Of a stretch of 36,709 nt of DNA, positions 15,719-22,444 are shown in pieces; the first letter of the stretch is position 1; each line of letters opens with the position of its first letter. A program made the position numbers and the translations under genes. The DNA comes from Bradyrhizobium centrolobii (GTDB lineage: Bacteria; Pseudomonadota; Alphaproteobacteria; Rhizobiales; Xanthobacteraceae): assembly GCF_001641635.1 (NCBI RefSeq), contig NZ_LUUB01000118.1, positions 103,561 through 140,269 of the forward strand, given 5' to 3'. A model generated the notes under the pieces. The model did no database searches, had not been told where the DNA came from, and saw only the letters and a list, made by a program, of their open reading frames with translations.

Positions 15719-16651
15719 ATGATGACTGAAACGATCGGTATGCTCGGCATCGGGATCATGGGCTCCGCTATGGCCGGAAACCTGATCAGGGCGGGATTTG
15801 CCGTCGTCGGCCACGATCCGGTGCCCGCCGCGCGCGAACGTCTTGCCGAGATGGGTGGGAAGGCTCTGTCGTCAGCAAAGGGCGTTGCGGAGGCGGCTTC
15901 CATCACCTTCGCGTCGTTGCCGGATAGCGAGGTTCTCGCCGAGGTCGTCGCGGGACGTGACGGTGTCGTCCATGCGAGTGGCTCCGGCCAGATCTTGATC
16001 GAATGTTCGACCCTCCCTCTATCGGCGAAGCGTGCGGCGCTTGCCGTCATGGAGAGTGCAGGCAAGATACTCCTCGATTGTCCAGTGAGCGGCACCGGCG
16101 CACAGGCCGCAACGGGCGATCTGGTGATTCTGGGAAGCGGCGACGAACAGGCGTTCGGGCGTTGCGGGCCAGCCTTCGCGGCGATGTCGCGAAGACAAGT
16201 CTATCTTGGCCGGTTCGGCACCGGCAGCATCATGAAATATATCGCCAACCATCTCGTGACGATTCACAATGCCGCGGCAGCAGAGGCAATGCTGCTGGGG
16301 ATGAAGGCCGGAATCGACCCGGCCCTGATCTACGACACGCTGGCCGACAGCGCCGCGACCTCGCGCATGTTCCAGATGCGCGGGCCCTTGATGCGCGACG
16401 ACAGCTACGACACTCCCACTGCGACCATCCGAACGCACCTCAAGGACCTCGCGATCATTTCAGGCTTCGCAGCCGAGCTCGGATGTGGGCTGCCGGTCTA
16501 TGCGGCTGCCGAACAGCTCTATCGCGCGGGCGATGGGCTCGGCTTTGCAGCGCGCGACACCGCCTCGATCTGCGCTGTGCTCGAGCGCCTGAACGGATTC
16601 GAGCGCCGCGGCCATGCGGACTCCCTCAAAACTCAATCCCCTCAATCATAA
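15719..16651 (+). CDS. NAD(P)-dependent oxidoreductase, 3-hydroxyisobutyrate dehydrogenase family
   Basis: 310 residues from ATG 15719 (a second ATG follows directly). The N-terminal Rossmann fingerprint is GMLGIGIMGSAMAGNLIRAG. The substrate-binding DCPVSGTGAQAATGDLVI matches the family's D-A-P-V-S-G-G-x-x-x-A motif, and the catalytic Lys173 lies in GTGSIMKYIANHLV (family G-x-G-x-x-x-K-x-x-x-N). Such beta-hydroxyacid dehydrogenases oxidise 3-hydroxyisobutyrate, tartronate semialdehyde or similar C3-C4 acids. It follows the terminator at 15657-15690, so it either has its own promoter in the 83-base gap or relies on read-through. It is followed after 9 bases by the DUF1330 gene. A lower-pathway role is inferred. 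Confidence 0.9.
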   Translation: MMTETIGMLGIGIMGSAMAGNLIRAGFAVVGHDPVPAARERLAEMGGKALSSAKGVAEAASITFASLPDSEVLAEVVAGRDGVVHASGSGQILIECSTLPLSAKRAALAVMESAGKILLDCPVSGTGAQAATGDLVILGSGDEQAFGRCGPAFAAMSRRQVYLGRFGTGSIMKYIANHLVTIHNAAAAEAMLLGMKAGIDPALIYDTLADSAATSRMFQMRGPLMRDDSYDTPTATIRTHLKDLAIISGFAAELGCGLPVYAAAEQLYRAGDGLGFAARDTASICAVLERLNGFERRGHADSLKTQSPQS

Positions 16652-16660
16652 GGAAGAGCC

Positions 16661-16948
16661 ATGCCGGCCTATTGGTGCGCACGCGTTCACGTGACGGATC
16701 CCGAGACCTATGCAAAGTATGCGGCGCTGGCCGGCCCTGCGATCGAGAAGCACCGCGGCGTGTTTCTCGCGCGGGGTGGAAACCAGATGATCCTCGAAGG
16801 CGGCAACTACGAGCGAAGCGTCGTCGCGCGTTTTCCGACACTGGAGGACGCCGTCAAATGTTACAACTCGCCGGAATATACTGAGGCGCGCAAGCACACG
16901 ATCGGGACGTCGGAGCGGCACATGGTGGCCGTCGACGGGATCGAATAG
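16661..16948 (+). CDS. DUF1330 domain protein
   Basis: 95 residues, ATG preceded by AAGGAAG. It is a single dimeric alpha+beta-barrel-type domain: MPAYWCARVHVTDPETYAKY opens with the DUF1330 pattern (A-Y-x-x-x-x-x-x-x-D-x-x-x-Y-x-x-Y), then EKHRGVFLARGG and the closing FPTLEDAVKCYNSPEYTEAR, where the W/C-Y-x-S-x-x-Y motif lies. The family is common next to catabolic genes but has no established activity. It directly follows the dehydrogenase gene (9-base gap) and is the last gene of the locus before a 500-base gap. Confidence 0.88.
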   Translation: MPAYWCARVHVTDPETYAKYAALAGPAIEKHRGVFLARGGNQMILEGGNYERSVVARFPTLEDAVKCYNSPEYTEARKHTIGTSERHMVAVDGIE

Positions 16949-17272
16949 CTCGCTGGCGCAAGGAGCCGTCCAGGGGGTAGGGTAGGCGGCGGGCGAGTTC
17001 AGGGTGGGCGGCGCATTTTGACGCAGGTATCGCGCCCGCCCGGCCGCCGATAAGCTCCGCCGTCCGGGTCCATCCAGAATACAGCCGATATAGCCGCGTC
17101 TGCGGCTGACAACGAACCGTGTTGTGGCAGGCTGGACCGGCACAGCTTCCAATCGATACAATTTTCGCACCTTGCACGCTGAAGTAGAAGTGCTCTTGAT
17201 GCGAGGGTGGCGGCGGGCTAAGTTCTGTCCTGCGATATCGTCTTTGCGGCAGGGGCCTTGCATCGTGCGGGG

Positions 17273-17286
17273 GAGCGTGAACGCTC
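17273..17286. promoter_or_regulatory. Perfect 6-bp inverted repeat upstream of the cytochrome operon
   Basis: GAGCGT-GA-ACGCTC is a perfect palindromic pair with a 2-base spacer, 167 bases ahead of the OYE-like gene's start. The even symmetry and short spacer suit a dimeric regulator; a chance occurrence cannot be excluded, and no regulator gene lies next to the operon. Confidence 0.35.
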
Positions 17287-17337
17287 GTCCCTTTTCCCTG
17301 CCGGAAGATCCAAGCAATTGTTTTCGGAAAGTGATTT

Positions 17338-17366
17338 GCTTCACACGCGCTGGCGAATTGTGAGGC
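17338..17366. promoter_or_regulatory. Imperfect inverted repeat upstream of the cytochrome operon
   Basis: GCTTCACA (17338-17345) and TGTGAGGC (17359-17366) are 7-of-8 complementary arms separated by 13 bases, about 86 bases ahead of the OYE-like start codon. It may be an operator or a leader hairpin. Confidence 0.3.
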
Positions 17367-17452
17367 TTATGAACCGGTCAATGCGAGTGCCGTAACGACG
17401 CGACGCTGAATATTTTCAGATCAGCCGACTCATATCGCTGGGGAAGCCAGAT

Positions 17453-18850
17453 ATGACGCAGGTTTCGGATCGATCGTTTTTACATGAAGATAACGCAAAG
17501 CTTATCTTCTCCCCGCTGAAGTTTCGACGCCTCGAAGTCAAGAACCGCCTGTTCCGGTCAAACCTCTCCGGCATGTTTGACGAGTACAACGGCTATGGCG
17601 GGCATACGCGAATAAACTGGGAAGAGAAATTCGCCAAGGGCGGCGTCGGCTGCATCATCTCGTCCTACACCCCCGTCGCAGTACGCGGGCGGATCTTGAT
17701 CCGCTACGCCATGATCGACCATGACGACAAGATCCCGTTCTGGCGCGCGGTCGGCAACCGGGTCCACGAGCATGATTGCCGGTTCATCATGCAGCTCAGC
17801 CATTCCGGGCGGCAGCAGGACATGGGCGGCGTCGAGAACCTGTTCAAGAGGTCACAGAGCTCGACCAGCCAGAAGGACTTCTTTCACGGAATATTGGCTG
17901 AGGCCATGACCGTTGCAGAGATCCACGAAACGGTCGAGCTTTTTGCCCAGGGAGCGCGGCGTGCCAAGGAGGCGGGTCTGGACGGCGTCGAGCTGCATGG
18001 CGCGAACGGTTATCTGATCACCCAGTTCCTGAGCTCGGGCATCAACGACCGGACCGACGATTATGGCGGCCCCGTGGACAACCGCGCCCGGTTCGTTCTG
18101 GAGATCGTGCGCGCGATCCGCCGCGAGGTTGGACCTGATTTTCATCTCCAGATGAAGATCAACGGCGTCGACCACAACAACTGGCTCTATCCCTGGAAGA
18201 AGAAGGGCAACACGCTTGAGGACACGCTGACGATCTGCAAGATGCTGCTCGACGACGGCAGGGGCGTGGACGCCTTTCACATCTCCAGCGGCTCGACGTT
18301 TCCCCATCCGCGCAATCCGCCGGGCGACATCTCGGTTCAAAATCTGGTGCGCTGGTATTGCGGCATGCTGCCGTCCGGCGTCCGCACCCGATTCAACTAT
18401 GCGATCTTCAACAACCCGATCGGCGGACCGCTGTTTCAATGGCTGTGGCGCTTGCGGCGCGGCAACGTTATCGAAGGCATCAACGCCGGCTACAGCAAAT
18501 ATCTGCGCGACGAGATCACGAAGATTGATCCGAGCATCAAGTTCATCTGCACCGGCGGCTTTCAGCATGCCGCCAATATCGCCGACGTCATCAGGGACGG
18601 CTCGTGCGACGGCGTCAGCATCGCGCGCCCGCTGATCGCAAACGAGAACCTGCCGCAGATCCTGCGCACCGCGAACGGGCCGGTGAAGCAGAAGGAATGC
18701 ACGTACTGCAACAAGTGTTTGCTCAACGATCTGGCCAATCCGCTCGGATGCTACGAAGTGTCCCGCTACGACGGCGATACGTTCGATCAGAAATGGGACA
18801 ACATGATCAAGTCCGTTATGTCGGTCTTCGATCCGCCACTGTTTCGCTGA
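17453..18850 (+). CDS. Old Yellow Enzyme-family flavoprotein with C-terminal Fe-S-type cysteine site
   Basis: 465 residues; GGGGAAG precedes the ATG. The FMN-binding TIM barrel has the family signatures QLSHSGRQ (115-121), LHGANGYLITQFLSSGINDR (181-200; His182, Asn185) and TDDYGGPVDNRARF, plus the phosphate-binding end FICTGGF and GVSIARPLIANENL. Residues 416-433 form C-x2-C-x2-C-x10-C (CTYCNKC then Cys433), which resembles the 4Fe-4S site of trimethylamine dehydrogenase and 2,4-dienoyl-CoA reductase. The FAD/NAD domain that follows this site in those enzymes is missing: the protein ends 32 residues later. A hydrophobic insert (NPIGGPLFQWLWRLRRG, 321-337) sits before the last barrel strands. 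It is the first gene of the six-gene operon, and electrons probably leave through the cluster to a partner protein. Fe-S binding is inferred. Confidence 0.85.
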   Translation: MTQVSDRSFLHEDNAKLIFSPLKFRRLEVKNRLFRSNLSGMFDEYNGYGGHTRINWEEKFAKGGVGCIISSYTPVAVRGRILIRYAMIDHDDKIPFWRAVGNRVHEHDCRFIMQLSHSGRQQDMGGVENLFKRSQSSTSQKDFFHGILAEAMTVAEIHETVELFAQGARRAKEAGLDGVELHGANGYLITQFLSSGINDRTDDYGGPVDNRARFVLEIVRAIRREVGPDFHLQMKINGVDHNNWLYPWKKKGNTLEDTLTICKMLLDDGRGVDAFHISSGSTFPHPRNPPGDISVQNLVRWYCGMLPSGVRTRFNYAIFNNPIGGPLFQWLWRLRRGNVIEGINAGYSKYLRDEITKIDPSIKFICTGGFQHAANIADVIRDGSCDGVSIARPLIANENLPQILRTANGPVKQKECTYCNKCLLNDLANPLGCYEVSRYDGDTFDQKWDNMIKSVMSVFDPPLFR

Positions 18851-18881
18851 CGGAGCCGACATACAGAGAGGGGGTGTTATC

Positions 18882-20450
18882 ATGAACTATGATCCGCCTA
18901 CCCCGGTCGAACGTGTTCTGACCCGCTATCGGTGGATTCGCTTCCTGGTCCTTCTGCTGTTGCTGCTGCTCGCCGTCTATTACCTGGTTTTCGTGAACCA
19001 GTACGTCGTCGCCTACAAGGACTCCGGGGAGCATTTCAAATACGGCTCAATCGGTAGCGAGCCGAACAACGGGATTCCCACCCTGGTGTTCAAGGCGCTC
19101 GCGGTCATGTACCGCGACGAGCTTGGGCCGACGGGTTACCGCCGGTTTGGGTTGCTCTACGAAACCGAGCAGTCCGAGCTGCCCGTCGGCATGTCGAGGC
19201 GGATCGTCACCGGCGTCGAGCGCGTCTGGCTCAATTGCGCCGTTTGCCATGTCGGCACCTTCAGGATCAACCCGTCGGACAAGCCGATTCTGATCTATGG
19301 CGCGCCCTCGAACAATCTTCGCCTTTATGATCTCTTGAAATTCTTTCTCAAGGTCGGCGCTGACCCGAAGTTCAATGCCGACAACCTGATCGCGGCCATC
19401 AACAGTCCCGAGGTCGGCGGGCGCCTCAGTTTCATTGATCGCGCGATTTACCGGTACATCGTGTTTCCGCGCGTGCAGGCTGCATTCCTGCACCTCTCCC
19501 AGCAGTTTGCGTTTCTTGGTCGGCAGGGTGATGGCGGAGGCAATGGGCGACCGTCCTACCATCCCTATTATGATTGGGGGCCGGGCCGGGTCGATACCTT
19601 CAATCCCTACAAGGCGATCCAGTTCAACTTCCCGATGGATGCCGCGCACATTTCACTGACCGAACTGAACGGCTCATCCGACTTCCCCTCGATCTGGGCG
19701 CAGCGTCCGCGCGACGGCATGCATCTGCACTGGGACGGCAACAACACCTCCGTTGACGAGCGCAATCTGAGTGCCGCTCTCGGCGCCGGCGTCACGCCGG
19801 TCAGCGTTGACATTGCCGCGATCAGGCGGGTCCGCGCCTGGATCTGGGAGATGCCGCCGCCGCCATTTCCGGATCCCAGGTCGATCGACCAGTCCAAGGT
19901 CGATCGCGGCCGCGAACTCTTCGCCAGCTATTGCGCCGCCTGCCATGGCATGAGCCGCTCGGGAAAGTACAGCTACGATACCAACCTCTTCCCGCGCCTC
20001 GGTCAGATCGAGAGCCTGAAGCAGATCGGCACGGATTCCGGACGCTGGCAATCCTATACGCAGGACTTCGCGGCCACGCAGAATACGCTTTATGCCGGCT
20101 ATCCGTGGCGCTTCAGCCATTTCACCAAGACCGCCGGCTACGCAAACCAGCCGCTCGACGGCATCTGGGCGCGCTCGCCGTATCTCCATAACGGCTCGGT
20201 GCCGACGCTGCGCGACCTGCTTGAGCCGGCCCGTAGTCGTCCGGCGCAATGGTATCGCGGGAGCGATGTTCTAGACGTCAAGAAGGTCGGCTACCGCTCC
20301 GACGCATCCGCGGCGGCGCCTGAGGATCTGTTTCTCTACGACACCGGCATTCCCGGCAATTCGAACAGCGGACACGAGGGCAGGGCCTACGGCACCGAAC
20401 TGCCCGCGGCCGATAAGGATGCCCTAGTGGAGTACATGAAGACGCTATGA
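18882..20450 (+). CDS. Membrane-anchored diheme c-type cytochrome, RoxA/MauG-like (paralog 1)
   Basis: 522 residues, with GAGGGGG ahead of ATG. A positively charged N-terminus and one long helix (18-40, mostly Leu) anchor it, with the rest in the periplasm. Haem sites are CAVCH (119-123) and CAACH (351-355). Shared landmarks of the three paralogs here include YGSIGSEPNNGIP (54-66), DWGPGRVDTFNP (231-242), LHWDGNN (282-288) and SPYLHNGSVPTLRDLL (432-447), where His436 lies in the MauG/diheme-peroxidase type distal-ligand motif. The architecture is that of diheme peroxidase-like proteins and of RoxA, a rubber oxygenase whose two haems flank an O2 site. Starts 31 bases after the flavoprotein gene; its stop overlaps the next start (ATGA). 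The substrate is unknown. Confidence 0.85.
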   Translation: MNYDPPTPVERVLTRYRWIRFLVLLLLLLLAVYYLVFVNQYVVAYKDSGEHFKYGSIGSEPNNGIPTLVFKALAVMYRDELGPTGYRRFGLLYETEQSELPVGMSRRIVTGVERVWLNCAVCHVGTFRINPSDKPILIYGAPSNNLRLYDLLKFFLKVGADPKFNADNLIAAINSPEVGGRLSFIDRAIYRYIVFPRVQAAFLHLSQQFAFLGRQGDGGGNGRPSYHPYYDWGPGRVDTFNPYKAIQFNFPMDAAHISLTELNGSSDFPSIWAQRPRDGMHLHWDGNNTSVDERNLSAALGAGVTPVSVDIAAIRRVRAWIWEMPPPPFPDPRSIDQSKVDRGRELFASYCAACHGMSRSGKYSYDTNLFPRLGQIESLKQIGTDSGRWQSYTQDFAATQNTLYAGYPWRFSHFTKTAGYANQPLDGIWARSPYLHNGSVPTLRDLLEPARSRPAQWYRGSDVLDVKKVGYRSDASAAAPEDLFLYDTGIPGNSNSGHEGRAYGTELPAADKDALVEYMKTL

Positions 20451-20887
20451 AGAATTCCATCGAAGACACGGTGAGCACCTGGATCCTCCGTCACACCATT
20501 CTGGTGTGGTTCGGCATCTTCCTGAACGCGCTGTTCGTCATCCCGCTGCTGTTTTTTCCGCGATGGTTCTTGAATCTGTTCAACATCCCGCTCGAAGAGC
20601 TTATCTGGGCACGCGCGTCTGCCGGCCTGCTGATGATCATCTCGGTCTTCTATGTTCCGGCCGCGATCGACTTCGTTCGCTATCGCGCCAATGCCTGCAT
20701 TGCCGTGTTTCCCTCGCGCACGTTCGGCGCGACGTTCTTTTTCCTCGCCGTGGTGCTGTTCGGGCAGCCTCCGGGCTTCCTCTCGATTTCCTTTGTCGAT
20801 GCGCTGATTGGCTCGACCACGCTGTATTGCCTGATCCGCATCAGGAAGCTTGAGCAGCAGAGCCGCGAGTCGGGGCTGATCAAATGA
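20447..20887 (+). CDS. Small four-helix membrane protein between two cytochrome genes
   Basis: 146 residues; hydrophobic stretches at about 17-38, 57-74, 84-105 and 110-130 predict four membrane helices with a Lys/Arg-rich C-terminal tail (RIRKLEQQSRESGLIK) in the cytoplasm. There are no CxxCH motifs or His pairs obviously placed to bind haem, though His16 and Cys84 are present. It overlaps the upstream cytochrome stop (ATGA) and the downstream start (ATGA), so its translation is tied to both. I do not recognise a characterised family; a DoxX-like or assembly/anchor role is conceivable but unsupported. Its embedding suggests a subunit or chaperone of the cytochrome complex. Confidence 0.8.
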   Translation: MKNSIEDTVSTWILRHTILVWFGIFLNALFVIPLLFFPRWFLNLFNIPLEELIWARASAGLLMIISVFYVPAAIDFVRYRANACIAVFPSRTFGATFFFLAVVLFGQPPGFLSISFVDALIGSTTLYCLIRIRKLEQQSRESGLIK

Positions 20888-22419
20888 CCAGGATCATCTC
20901 CATAGCCCTGGCGATCGTACTGGCGCTCATCGCGATCGTGGTCCCGCTCGCCTGGTTTGTGCTGCTGCGTCCGGTCGCGCAGCCTGCCACCAACGATCCA
21001 CTCAGGGTGTTCGACCACGGCTCCATCGGCAATGAGAGCGCGCAGGGAATTCCCTATTGGATCTGGCGGGTGCTGCCGACGCTGTTTCCCGAATATCTGC
21101 CGGGCAACCAGGATGGCTATGGGGCGATCGGCGTCTATTGGGTTGCCGGAGAGGAGCTGCCCGTCGGCTTCTCCAAGAAGACCCTCGGCGTCATCCCGCG
21201 GGTCGCGCCGAACTGCGCGTTCTGTCATCAGGGCAGCTATCGCCTGCATGCCGACGATCCCGCCACCTTCGTCCCGGCGGGGCCCGGCACGCGGATCAAT
21301 GTCCAGGGTTTCCTGCGCTTCCTGACCGCGGTCGGCCGCGACAAGGATCGCTTCACCGCCGACAAGGTCATGACTGCGATCACGGCGATCTACGACATGC
21401 CGCTCGGCGAGCGCCTGCTGTATCGCTATTTGCTGATCCCGGCGGTCCGCAAGGGCTTTGCGGAGCAGGCCACACGCTTCGCTTGGATGGATGCGCGGCT
21501 CGATTGTTCGCGCGATCGTCGCACGGCCGACGCGTCTTCCCGGACATCGCTGCGGCCGGATTGGGGGCCGGGGCGGATCGATCCGTTCAATCCGGTCAAG
21601 TTCGCCAATCTAAAGCTGCCAGATGACTGCACGATCGGGAATTCCGACATCATGCCGCTCTGGCATCTCGACAGGCTGACCGATCCCAGCCGCGAATATT
21701 CGCTGCACTGGGACGGGCTCAGCACCAGCCTGCCCGAAACCGCAATCTCGGGCGCGATCGGCGACGGCATGGACTATCAGGGCTATGCCGGTGCGAAGGC
21801 AGCTCTAGACAGCATCATGGATTTCATCCGGCTGCAGAAGCCGCCGGCATCGCCATTCTCCGCCGAGCGTGCTGCTGACGATCCCTATCATGTCGATGCC
21901 GTCCAGGTGGAGAAAGGCAAGGCGATCTATCTGGATCGCTGCGCGGCCTGTCACGAGCCGGGAGGGGCCCGCTTCCGCACCGTCGTTTCGGCGACGGAGC
22001 TCGGCACCGACCGCCACCGCATCGACATGTGGACCGAAGCTGCGAAGGATCGTTACTCCAGCTACCGAGAGGGCGGCTACAATTGGGACTTTCGTGCCTT
22101 CCGCAAGACCAACGGCTACATCGCCAACGAACTGAGCGGACTGTGGTTGCGGGGTCCCTATCTGCATAACGGCTCGGTGCCGACGCTGCGCGATCTACTG
22201 ACGCCAGCGTCCGAGAGGCCCAAGACATTCTATCGCGGCTACGACCTGGTCGATCCGGTGAATGGCGGATTCGTCAGCCAGGCGGGCACGGTGGCCGAGC
22301 GCTTCGGCACGCTCTACGACACGTCCCTTCCGGGCAACGCGAACGAAGGACACACCTACGGGACCGATCTGCCTGCGACCGACAAGGATGCACTCCTAGC
22401 TTTTCTGAAGACGTTATGA
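20884..22419 (+). CDS. Membrane-anchored diheme c-type cytochrome, RoxA/MauG-like (paralog 2)
   Basis: 511 residues. A single N-terminal helix (4-27) precedes the periplasmic part. Haem sites are CAFCH (111-115) and CAACH (353-357). It shares with paralog 1 DHGSIGNESAQGIP, DWGPGRIDPFNP, LHWDGLS and GPYLHNGSVPTLRDLL (424-439; His428), and a C-terminus ending TYGTDLPATDKDALLAFLKTL. It starts within the stop of the four-helix protein gene. Paralogs 1 and 2 are probably ancient duplicates that could form a heterodimer or a relay of four haems. In diheme peroxidase-like families one haem binds oxygen or peroxide while the other handles electrons; which haem does what here cannot be told. No typical peroxidase substrate loop is obvious. 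Confidence 0.85.
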   Translation: MTRIISIALAIVLALIAIVVPLAWFVLLRPVAQPATNDPLRVFDHGSIGNESAQGIPYWIWRVLPTLFPEYLPGNQDGYGAIGVYWVAGEELPVGFSKKTLGVIPRVAPNCAFCHQGSYRLHADDPATFVPAGPGTRINVQGFLRFLTAVGRDKDRFTADKVMTAITAIYDMPLGERLLYRYLLIPAVRKGFAEQATRFAWMDARLDCSRDRRTADASSRTSLRPDWGPGRIDPFNPVKFANLKLPDDCTIGNSDIMPLWHLDRLTDPSREYSLHWDGLSTSLPETAISGAIGDGMDYQGYAGAKAALDSIMDFIRLQKPPASPFSAERAADDPYHVDAVQVEKGKAIYLDRCAACHEPGGARFRTVVSATELGTDRHRIDMWTEAAKDRYSSYREGGYNWDFRAFRKTNGYIANELSGLWLRGPYLHNGSVPTLRDLLTPASERPKTFYRGYDLVDPVNGGFVSQAGTVAERFGTLYDTSLPGNANEGHTYGTDLPATDKDALLAFLKTL

Positions 22420-22444
22420 CTTTGCCAATTGACGAGAGCCGGTC

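Larger units (their letters stand above)
16949..17452. other. Non-coding region upstream of the cytochrome/flavoenzyme operon
   Basis: These 504 bases between two rightward genes contain no credible gene on either strand. The region most likely holds the promoter and control sites of the six-gene operon starting at 17453. It contains two inverted repeats, listed separately, at 17273-17286 and 17338-17366. I see no clear sigma-70 pair and no convincing -24/-12 element. Confidence 0.5.
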
